From Plasmodium malariae (lineage: Eukaryota; Apicomplexa; Aconoidasida; Haemosporida; Plasmodiidae): DNA of 64,000 bases. Position numbers and translations under genes: made by a program. The stretch is taken from assembly GCF_900090045.1 (NCBI RefSeq), contig NC_041783.1:372001-436000 (forward strand). The letters run 5' to 3'. How positions within the stretch are numbered: the first letter of the stretch is position 1; each line of letters begins with the position of its first letter. Under the pieces are notes generated by a model. That model saw only the letters and a program-made list of their open reading frames with translations, was not told the origin of the DNA and searched no databases. This document shows, in pieces, positions 13,617-22,021 of this stretch.

Positions 13617-14325
13617 TAAATACATACGCATAAACACATACACACTAATAAAAAAGGACGAAGGTTCAACGTAATAATTAATAGCTGTTCTTTTTTTCGG
13701 TTAATTACATGTCTGCATAAGCGTAACTGTCACAACCTAGTAGTGTAAGCGTTTCTATTTCTTTTTGATCCTTCATGTTGATAAACAGTTTGAGATTTTC
13801 GACTAGTATTTCCCTGGACAAGTAAAAATATTTTGTGTTGTTTAGGAAATTTTTTTTTTAAAATACCCGCTGGGGTTTAAGCACAAAGCATAAAGTATCA
13901 ACACTAAATGTGTAATAAGAATATATATTGTTTATCTGTATAAATTTGGCTCATTTTTATTATAAGAAAAAAAATTACACTTTTCATAATTTGTCAAAAT
14001 ATACATTGAAATAATGAAGAATAAACAAATAAATGGCTAAAATATATATATATATATATATACATATAAATGAATAAATAAATAAATAAAACAAAATAAA
14101 AGGTGCGAATTATTCATCACGTGCCACAATTATCTTTTTTATAATTTCCTGCTCTTACATATCAAATATGTCTTGAAGTATGTCATCTCTCTTTTTTTGC
14201 CTTTCTTTTAGTTGTTGATGTAAAACATCATCAATAAAACTTTCACTTTTAAGAATTAATTTTTTGAAATCCTCGTTATTATTTTCACTTAATGCAGCAT
14301 TTCCTAGTGCATCATACAAATTCAT
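13406..14325 (-). CDS. UXT/prefoldin alpha-like protein, three exons
   Basis: I reconstructed this gene from splice sites; no single long frame shows it. Exon 1 is 14325-14159 (donor GTAAGAG), exon 2 is 13813-13709 (acceptor TTGTCCAG, donor GTAATT) and exon 3 is 13517-13406 (acceptor after a T-run, ending GATAG). Phases agree (167, 105 and 112 nt), giving 127 residues. Exon 1 is helical (MNLYDALGNAAL... QLKERQKKRDDIL). Exons 2-3 read LLGCDSYAYADI then KIFIQIGYEFYLEMPLEDAI and FLKRKI. That matches the prefoldin alpha/UXT beta-hairpin block, where a Gly-Cys strand is followed by (I/V)xxGxGFxxE(M/L)xLxEAxxFLxRK. UXT belongs to prefoldin-like cochaperone assemblies; human UXT is about 157 residues, so this is a compact version. 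A canonical prefoldin alpha subunit (PFDN5) is the alternative. Confidence 0.82.
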
Positions 14326-15477
14326 CTTTATAGCATTTTAGAATTCGAGAATATTTTATAAAGAAGAAAAATTAATAGAAGAAAGGAAAAACGCTCTTAC
14401 AACTTTACGTAATATTTGCAACAACGTAATGTCAACTATTTTTTTTTTCATTCATTTGTTCTTATTATGAGTTAAGAGAATTGTCCACTCAGCTGAGCTT
14501 TCGTTTATCATATAGTGTTCCTTTTTTTGTCCTTTTTTTTTTTTTTTTCCTTTCTAATTGATATTTTTAAATGTAAATTTTTTTTAATTTTTCCGAAACA
14601 TTATAACTGGTACTTCAAAAAAATTAAAAAAATAGTAAAATAATTGCGGATTATCTCATAAAAAAGTTTACAATAAAACGTAAAAAAAATAATAATAATA
14701 AACTTTATAATAATGCCAAAGTAAATGTTTTAACAATAAGTAAAAAACTGTACATCGTATAAAAGTAGTGGGCTTTGAACAGGATCATTAATTACGAAAT
14801 GTAGCTGCGAGATGTAAAAGAATTTCAAAATGTATACAAAAAAATTGCAGCAAAATTGTACCAAAAAAATGCGGTAAAATTGAAGCAAAGAATGCAGCAA
14901 AATTGAAGCAAAGAATGCAGCAAAATTGAAGCAAAGAATGCAGCAAAATTGAAGCAAAGAATGCAGCAAAATTGAAGCAAAAAATATGGCAAAATTGTAG
15001 CAAAGAATGCAGCAAATTTGAAGTAAAAAATATGGCAAAATTGTAGCAAAGAATGCAGTAAAAATGTGGAAAATAAAATTAAAATAAAACGAAATAAAAC
15101 CATCTGACGTAGGTAATAAGTGCCGAATAACAAGAAACCTTATATGAAAAAAAAAAAAAAATTTATATCAAAATTAACATGGGACGAAGAGAGACAATCA
15201 TGAAGAACAACGTTTTAAAATAAAAAATTAAGCCAAATAGGAATACAAACAATGCATGTAAAGGATATTCAAACATAGTGTTAAAAATAAAAAGAGCTGT
15301 AAAAAAAGCAGCAAACGGAGCATCAAGAAGGGCGGGACATACAGAGGAAGGCATATATAATGTATAGGGTGAGGAGAATTTCCGTTTATTGCAAGGAGCA
15401 AAAAACGGAATATATGCGCAATCTCATCACTTTGACTTCCCCCCCCCCTTTTATGTCTAACCACGTGCAGGCACGAA
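14326..15477. other. Intergenic region between the coiled-coil gene and the UXT-like gene
   Basis: About 1.15 kb between two minus-strand genes. It holds T-runs (14445-14455, 14523-14550), a 23-bp minisatellite (about 14855-15060) and a C8-9 run near 15440-15449, unusual in such AT-rich DNA, about 28 bp beyond the coiled-coil stop codon. I see no gene. Confidence 0.65.
14855..15060. repeat. 23-bp minisatellite (gaagcaaagaatgcagcaaaatt)n
   Basis: Tandem copies of a unit built on gaagcaaagaatgcagcaaa plus att; the central four are near-identical and the edge copies diverge (aaaatatggc variants). The unit is not a multiple of 3, so the frame shifts at each copy. All three minus-strand frames stay open, which explains the overlapping Phe/Leu/Cys-rich false frames. 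Confidence 0.85.
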
Positions 15478-18400
15478 TTAATTGGTAATCCATTCGAGTA
15501 TTACCGAAATGAACTGAGTATATTTTTCATTGTTGGTACTAAAATTTTGCAAAATATTTATAATTGATGAAAGTCTTTTCTTTTGCGTAGAACAGGCTTT
15601 TTTTATATGATCATAAGATTTTTTAGAATTTTCAAGTATGTGAACATTCTTTACAGCATTTTGAAATTTTAACAACTCTTGAAAACGATGTTTTTTTTCA
15701 AAATTTTTAATTTGGACTATACCTTGATACATGTTGTATTCTTGGTTTAAACATGAAAAGTATATTTGTTGGTCTTTCATTTGATTTAATAAATGATCAT
15801 ATGTTTTTGTGAGTTCACTTAAATGCTCAGTTAAGTATTTTTTTTTATTTTTTGTTGTTTTTACATTTTTTTTTAGCAATGAAATTTCATGTTGTATTTT
15901 GAAAGAAACATTAACACCACTTTCGTAATTTTTTTGAAATAATTCCTTCTTATTATCTAAATCATTTCTTTTACTTAAGGCAAGTTTTATGTTTGCTAAA
16001 ATAATGTTTTTTTGCTTTTTCATATTTTCTATGAAGATATTTTTCTCTTGTTGTTGCTTTTTTAACTGTATAATATCCTTATTCTCTATGTATTCCTTAA
16101 TTACTCCTTTCAATTTTTTTTTTTCTGTAATTTTTTCTTCAAAAAAAAGTATTTTATTTTCATAATTTAGCAAGTCTTGTTGATATTGCTCTTTCTCATT
16201 TTTCAAGTTATTTATATCTATGTTCAGACTTTCTTTCTTGTTTTTATATTCCTCTGCTTTTACATTTATATTTTCATTCCACTTGAGCATTTCATCGTCT
16301 ATTTTTTCAATTTTAAGTAATGTGTCATTATTTTTAGAAGCAAACTTTTCTAACTGTAAGCGAATATATAAAATGTTTTTATTTAATTTTTTAATAATAT
16401 CTTTAACGTTTTTGTAATTTTCTTGAAGTTCACATTTTTTTTGTCCTAATATTAAACATAAATCTTTCCCTTTTAAAATCTCTTCATTAATATTGCTATT
16501 TTCATTTTGTATTTTTATCATTTCAGATTGTTTGAAAAACCATTGTTTTTCTAATAATCTGCTATCCTTTATTATATCACTAATTTGTTTATTTAATTTT
16601 TGTATCTTCATTTCTAATGTTACGGGAATACCATGTAGGTCTGCCCCTTTTTTGTTCTTTTTATCGAACTCCTCATTTAATCTATCTACTTCTACTTGTT
16701 TATTTTCTATCAAGTGATGATTTTTTCTAATAATATTGTCATAATTGCATAGAATGGAATTTTTTTCATCATATTCTTCGTTTAATTTATTCATTTTTTT
16801 TTCCATATTTTCTCTTTTGGTGCTTTCCAAAATTTGTTGAATTTTAATACGAACAATATCGTTTTTGTAATTTTCCATTTCGCTTTCTTTTTTTATAATA
16901 TTTTCTTTAACAGCAGCTAGTTCACTCTTCAATTTTGAAGAGAAATGTCCAATCTTAATTTCTTCTGTATACACATTTATAATTTTGTCTATGTTTTGAT
17001 TAATCCCATTTTTTATTACTTTTATCTTATTTTCTCTTATTCGTACATCTTTATGTATATTTTGTATTACATCATTAATCTCATCGTATTTTTTTTTTTC
17101 ATTTCGAATTTTTTCTTTTATTTTTTCATTATATTGACATATTTCTTCTATATTTTTTTCTAAAATTTCCTTGTCCATTTTAACCTTTTCCTTATCCCTT
17201 TTTAACATCCTAAATTCCATTAGGAGCTTTTCCTTTTTCTCTTTTTCAATTATGTTCTCCTTTTTTAACTGTTCAATACTTTTTTCTAACTCACTTACGT
17301 TTGACTTTAATTGATTTAACTTGTTATTAATCTCATCAATAGCTTCATCTCTTTTCTTCATGTTACTAATTGAATCATTAAAATTTTTGATAAGTTTATT
17401 TTTTTCTTCTTTCAAAATAGATACCTCCTTTTTTTCCTCTTTTATTAATTTCTGCAAATTTTGACATTCCGTTTCTTCATTTTTGTACAACTCTTTTTTT
17501 ATACTAATTCTGCTGCTCAATTCGTTCAGTTCATGTTTCATTTTGCTTAAAATATTTTCCTTTTTATTAATTGTTTTTTGCTTTATTTTCATTTCCTTAT
17601 TTGATGAAAGAACATTCTCGCTGATCTTAGAATTTACATGAACATAATCATAATATTTTTTTAAGTTATTTAATTCTAAGAGGCTATTATTCAATTTGTA
17701 ATCTATTTCTATGTAATAATTTAATGCTTTTTTTAATTCAAGTAGTTCATTATTATACATTTTTTTTAATTCTATATTTTCATTTGTGTAAATATCCTTT
17801 TGACATTTAATACTTTCCAAGGAGTTCATTAATTCTTGTTCTCTGTTTATTAAAAGCTCACTTTCTTTATTTATTCTAAACAACTCAAGTCCTGCATTTT
17901 TTACATCCTCCTCTAACTTTCTTTTTTCGTGCTCTCTCGCCCTTAATTTTTCTAACAATAAGCTTTTCTTTTTTTTCAACTGATCATGTAAAATGTCTTT
18001 CAAGTTTTCAAGTTTGCTGCTACTCCTTTGTTCTTCGCTTATCCTATTGGCTCTATTTACGGCCTTAATTTTATTGTCTGCTCGTCCATTAGCATTATCA
18101 TTATCATTAATCTTACTCCCTTCGGCACTTTTCCCTTCCGTGTTTCTTATATTTGTCCCATCTCTACAAAATGGAACATTTTTTTCTTTTGCTTTTTCGT
18201 CCAAGCCATGATCAATTCTCCTCTTAACACTGTTAGACGTGGTCATACAGCTCTTTCTATCACTGTCTGTAAGATAATATTGCCCCCTTTCTTCTTCATC
18301 TCCTTCCACATATTCAACAGTACCGCTCTGTACATCTTCCACACCCTCAGTTGGGGAAAAATTTACAAAACTGGTATTATCATAATAACTTTTGCCACTT

Positions 18401-18930
18401 ATTTCATCTAGTGGATAATCCAAAGAAGTATGATCTTTCTTCAGCTCTGTGCTTAGGTAGCTAACAGTGTCCTCATTGCTAATAATAGAATCATTAGTTC
18501 TAACAGTACTGATGATATTATTTTGTTTAACTGCTTCTTCTACTGTAGAAAAATTGCTGTCTCTTTTACTAGCATCAGACTTACTTGAACTGATTAAACT
18601 TTTCTTCATTTGGTCATTTTTTTGATAAACATTCCTATTACCCTTTCTTATGCCTATATTCGAATCAGCCTTTTCTGATATAAAATCAGACACAATGTTA
18701 TCTTCTATGTTTTCATTGCTAGTTGAAGTATATAGTTTTTTATTTTTATCTTTTTTATTTTTATCTTTTTTATTTTTATCGTTTTTATTTTTATCTTTTT
18801 TATTTTTATCGTTTTTATTTTTATCTTTTTTTTCTTTATCTTTTTTATTTTTATCTTTTTTATTTTTATCTTTTTTATTTTTATCTTTTTTATTTTTATC
18901 TTTTTTATGAGCACATGATTGAAAACCCAT
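15478..18930 (-). CDS. Large coiled-coil protein, function unrecognised
   Basis: Single-exon frame of 1150 residues. The N-terminus reads MGFQSCAHKK, then a Lys-Asp-Lys-Asn-Lys-Lys tandem stretch to about residue 65 and an acidic/Ser-rich linker to about residue 305. From there to the C-terminus it is an almost continuous heptad-rich coiled coil with very high Lys/Glu/Asn/Leu and few Pro. The tail is compact (SVILEWITN). Gly2, Ser5 and Cys6 followed by a polybasic run look like a possible myristoylation/palmitoylation signal, suggesting membrane tethering; this is inference. Its architecture recalls SMC-like rods or ciliary CCDC39/40-type proteins, but there is no Walker motif and no residues I can assign to a family. 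It faces pescadillo across a 3.1 kb divergent flank. The product is real; the role is unknown. Confidence 0.85.
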   Translation of the reverse strand: MGFQSCAHKKDKNKKDKNKKDKNKKDKNKKDKEKKDKNKNDKNKKDKNKNDKNKKDKNKKDKNKKLYTSTSNENIEDNIVSDFISEKADSNIGIRKGNRNVYQKNDQMKKSLISSSKSDASKRDSNFSTVEEAVKQNNIISTVRTNDSIISNEDTVSYLSTELKKDHTSLDYPLDEISGKSYYDNTSFVNFSPTEGVEDVQSGTVEYVEGDEEERGQYYLTDSDRKSCMTTSNSVKRRIDHGLDEKAKEKNVPFCRDGTNIRNTEGKSAEGSKINDNDNANGRADNKIKAVNRANRISEEQRSSSKLENLKDILHDQLKKKKSLLLEKLRAREHEKRKLEEDVKNAGLELFRINKESELLINREQELMNSLESIKCQKDIYTNENIELKKMYNNELLELKKALNYYIEIDYKLNNSLLELNNLKKYYDYVHVNSKISENVLSSNKEMKIKQKTINKKENILSKMKHELNELSSRISIKKELYKNEETECQNLQKLIKEEKKEVSILKEEKNKLIKNFNDSISNMKKRDEAIDEINNKLNQLKSNVSELEKSIEQLKKENIIEKEKKEKLLMEFRMLKRDKEKVKMDKEILEKNIEEICQYNEKIKEKIRNEKKKYDEINDVIQNIHKDVRIRENKIKVIKNGINQNIDKIINVYTEEIKIGHFSSKLKSELAAVKENIIKKESEMENYKNDIVRIKIQQILESTKRENMEKKMNKLNEEYDEKNSILCNYDNIIRKNHHLIENKQVEVDRLNEEFDKKNKKGADLHGIPVTLEMKIQKLNKQISDIIKDSRLLEKQWFFKQSEMIKIQNENSNINEEILKGKDLCLILGQKKCELQENYKNVKDIIKKLNKNILYIRLQLEKFASKNNDTLLKIEKIDDEMLKWNENINVKAEEYKNKKESLNIDINNLKNEKEQYQQDLLNYENKILFFEEKITEKKKLKGVIKEYIENKDIIQLKKQQQEKNIFIENMKKQKNIILANIKLALSKRNDLDNKKELFQKNYESGVNVSFKIQHEISLLKKNVKTTKNKKKYLTEHLSELTKTYDHLLNQMKDQQIYFSCLNQEYNMYQGIVQIKNFEKKHRFQELLKFQNAVKNVHILENSKKSYDHIKKACSTQKKRLSSIINILQNFSTNNEKYTQFISVILEWITN
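18733..18905 (-). repeat. 18-bp coding tandem repeat (Lys-Asp-Lys-Asn-Lys-Lys)n
   Basis: About nine copies of tttttatttttatctttt-type units on the plus strand, read on the minus strand as Lys-Asp-Lys-Asn-Lys-Lys. Single changes (ttc for tta, cgt for ctt) give the Glu and Asn-Asp variants. The frame is kept, and it lies within residues 9-65 of the coiled-coil protein. Confidence 0.88.
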
Positions 18931-20296
18931 ATTTTTATGCCCCTTTTTTTGTTCGTACGATAATTTAAGGAAAGATTAGCGAATTTATGAGAGCGTATAA
19001 TGCGCATGTGCACACGTAAATACACACATGCACGTACGTAGGACTTTGTATATGTATGTGTATATATATATGCATAAATAAGTATACGTAGGTATATATA
19101 TGTAAATATACATATGCTTTCGCATATGTTTGTCTACATAACGAGTAACAAAAATATACATCTTACAGTGAAAATTTTCCTATAATAAATACAGTTCATT
19201 AATTTTTTCCCCTTTTGATAAACATAGAATTTGATAAAAAAAAAAAAAAAAAAAAGCGTAAAAATATATATATGCATAATGTGTATACTATTGTTTTAAC
19301 TCTCTTTAATTAAGCGCAATGGATCTTCTCAGCAATTTAGACAAAAAAAAAAAAAAAAAAAAAAAATGAGAAAGTAAAAATAAAAGTGAAGGAGAACGAA
19401 AAAGAGAGAAACTTTTTTATATTGGCACAAAATAATGGGTAAAAATGTCCTTTTATTTCTATGATGTATAGAAGAAAAATGGTCAAATAAAAATGAAAAA
19501 ATGGAAAAAAAAAAGATATACTGACGTTCCTAATTAGACCATAATCATTTTGACGGGGAGAATATTTCATTTTTTTTTTCATTACAAAAATATATATTTA
19601 TGTATCTATGTACCCCTCCTACGTTTTTCCAATTTTTTTTACACCTCGTGCCCTTCAAAGGAACAGCGAATGTACAGGGATACTTGCCATCATCTCTGAC
19701 ATGTTTGCATTATCCTGTATCTTATCAAAATGGAGGATGTGAATTATATAAATGCAATACGTTTGTGATAATGTAAAGAAAAAAAAAAAAAAAAGCATAT
19801 ATGTTGTTCCTCCTACATCATGTAGAAAGAAAATATTAACATAAAAAATTTTATTTTTTCTCAAAAAAAAAAAAAAAAAATGTACCACCCTGTTGTAGTT
19901 CAACAAGCTTTGAGATGTTGTACCTTACCATTCTGAGTTTCCCAATTGAATTTTTTTTTTTTTTTTTTTAAAATAACATATAGCGCATTAAAATTTTTGA
20001 GACAAAAAAAAAAAAAAAAAGACTCACCTGTGATTAATTTACACGCCGTTTTAATAAGCTACATGTAGCATATTATAATTAGTTCTGAAGAAGGAACAAG
20101 CAAACTATACATACATAATTTACAATTTTTGAAACAGCTTGTGATGTGGCACATACGAGTGCTGTAGGCTCGAACATAACTATGTTTCTTGCTCAACAAA
20201 GAATGCAAAAATATTTACAATTTTGTAAGGCATCATAAATAAGGAAAAAACGAAAACGGCAAAAAGAGCGAAATGTGGGTTTTGCAAGCTTATATT

Positions 20297-20456
20297 GCAT
20301 ACATGCATACATACATACATACATACATACATACATACATACATACATACATACATGCATACATACATACATACATGCATACATACATACATGCATACAT
20401 ACATACATACATACATACATACATGCATACACACATACATACATACATACATACAT
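20297..20456. repeat. (CATA)n tetranucleotide array punctuated by CATG
   Basis: About 40 tetramers of cata, with catg (and one caca) substitutions at irregular intervals. The array is open in several frames on both strands, giving false Tyr-Val-Cys-Met and His-Thr-Tyr-Ile repeats. No coding signal. Confidence 0.92.
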
Positions 20457-21265
20457 ATATGTTTATATGTATGTACATATCAACACTTATGTTTAAACCC
20501 TTTTAATTGCACAACCATGTCCAGGTATACATGCTACTACACAAGATGGTACGAAGGAACCTCCTCTTTTTGTAAGTATTTAAAGTGTTAGCACAATCCG
20601 TCATTTTGGAACTATATAATTTTAAACACTTTTATACTCCCCGTAGGGTAAAGCCAAACAGTGCCAATGACTATCCGTAAAAGTAGCATTTCGTTGGAAT
20701 ATAATTTAGCACGTGAGGATAAATATTAACATAAAAATATTCGAAAAAATGGGCGTAAAAATGAACGCAAAATAATAGGTAAAAATTTACTTAAAAATGG
20801 GAGTACATATTTGCGCATTTAAGCCTTAAACCTCTTTTACGCTAAAATTATCCTCTATAAATTTAATTCGTTTTTTTCCTCTCTAATTTCTGAATTTCAA
20901 TATAGTAAGCATTACATAAACTTCCAGTGCGGACTGCTATCTTCTGATGGCACCGTTTTATGTAGCAATTTTTTTTGTTTTTTTTTTTAAAAACGGCGAA
21001 CGATTAACCGAACATATACGTGCATTTTATTTTGTTTTATTATATTTTATTATGTTTTATTTTACTTTTTTTTATTATGTTTTATTTTACTTTTTTTTAT
21101 TATGTTTTATTTTACTTTTTTTTGTTTTGTTTTTATTTTTCATATTGAAACTTACGAACTATGCGCGGCACAAAAAATGAAGTAAACATTAACGCATGTG
21201 GTGGAAAAAAAAAAGGATAAACATAGAGCAGTAAATAAATAATTAAATATATCAATATATATGTA

Positions 21266-21414
21266 AATATACATGTAAAATATACATGTAAAATATACAT
21301 GTAAAATATTCATGTAAAATATTCATGTAAAATATACATGCAAAATATACATGTAAAATATACATGTAAAATATACATGTAAAATATACATGTAAAATAT
21401 ACATGTAAATATAT
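21266..21414. repeat. 13-bp minisatellite (atacatgtaaaat)n
   Basis: About eleven tandem copies of atacatgtaaaat with rare changes (attcatgtaaaat, atacatgcaaaat). Each unit contains the palindrome acatgt. Non-coding; between two plus/minus divergent promoters. Confidence 0.9.
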
Positions 21415-21912
21415 TTTTGTATGTTCATCCATTTGGAACGGCACATACATTTAAGCGAATGGACTCCCAAAAATTTGGAGATTACAAAAGAAAAGAAATT
21501 TACCAATAAAATCGCCTTAGCATTATGAAATTTTAACAAACTCACATGGTCTCATTTTCGCCTTATTTGTAGTCCCATATTTTTTTCATCACATACAATT
21601 CTATAATTTACGTATATATATACGACCATACATACATATGCGTGTCATGCATATACATATGTATAATACCACTATAGCGAAAAACGTTTTAATTTTCTGC
21701 GGTTTGTTTAATATTGGGAGCTTTATCTTCTTCGCGTGCTGAGCGTTCCTTCAATAAATATAATACCATTTAAGTTATCATACATACGTCCGCACTTCTA
21801 CAAAGTGCATCGGGAAAAGAGGTATCCCATCACTAGCTACACGTATCAGCGGTATTTACCAGTTGCACGTACAAGCGCATTTTACTAGCTGTAAGTGCTA
21901 TTGGTATTTACC

Positions 21913-22014
21913 ATCTACACCACACTACTACACCACACTACTACACTACACTGCTACACCACACTACTACACCACACTGCTACACCACACTACTACACTA
22001 CACTGCTACACGTG
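21913..22014. repeat. 13-bp minisatellite (ctacaccacacta)n directly upstream of pescadillo
   Basis: Seven to eight copies of ctacaccacacta with ctacactacactg variants, ending within 10 bp of the pescadillo ATG. It is far more C-rich than anything around it and must lie in the 5' UTR or core promoter. Confidence 0.9.
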
Positions 22015-22021
22015 ATCCAAA

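Larger units (their letters stand above)
18931..22021. other. Divergent intergenic region between the coiled-coil gene and pescadillo
   Basis: About 3.1 kb containing both promoters. It carries several poly-A/T runs (19230-19255, 19341-19366, 19951-19970, 20004-20021), a CATA array and two 13-bp minisatellites. Segments at 19620-20180 and 20510-20700 are more GC-rich and carry splice-like sites and short Met-started frames, but I cannot build a consistent gene (see findings). Confidence 0.6.

Noticed and set aside
14730..15133. Three overlapping minus-strand frames of about 75-102 residues
   Set aside because: All are phases of the same 23-bp minisatellite, with Phe/Leu/Cys periodicity.
15478..18930. 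Naming the coiled-coil protein as CCDC39/CCDC40 or an SMC protein
   Set aside because: Only generic heptad composition supports it; there is no Walker motif or family-specific block that I can point to.
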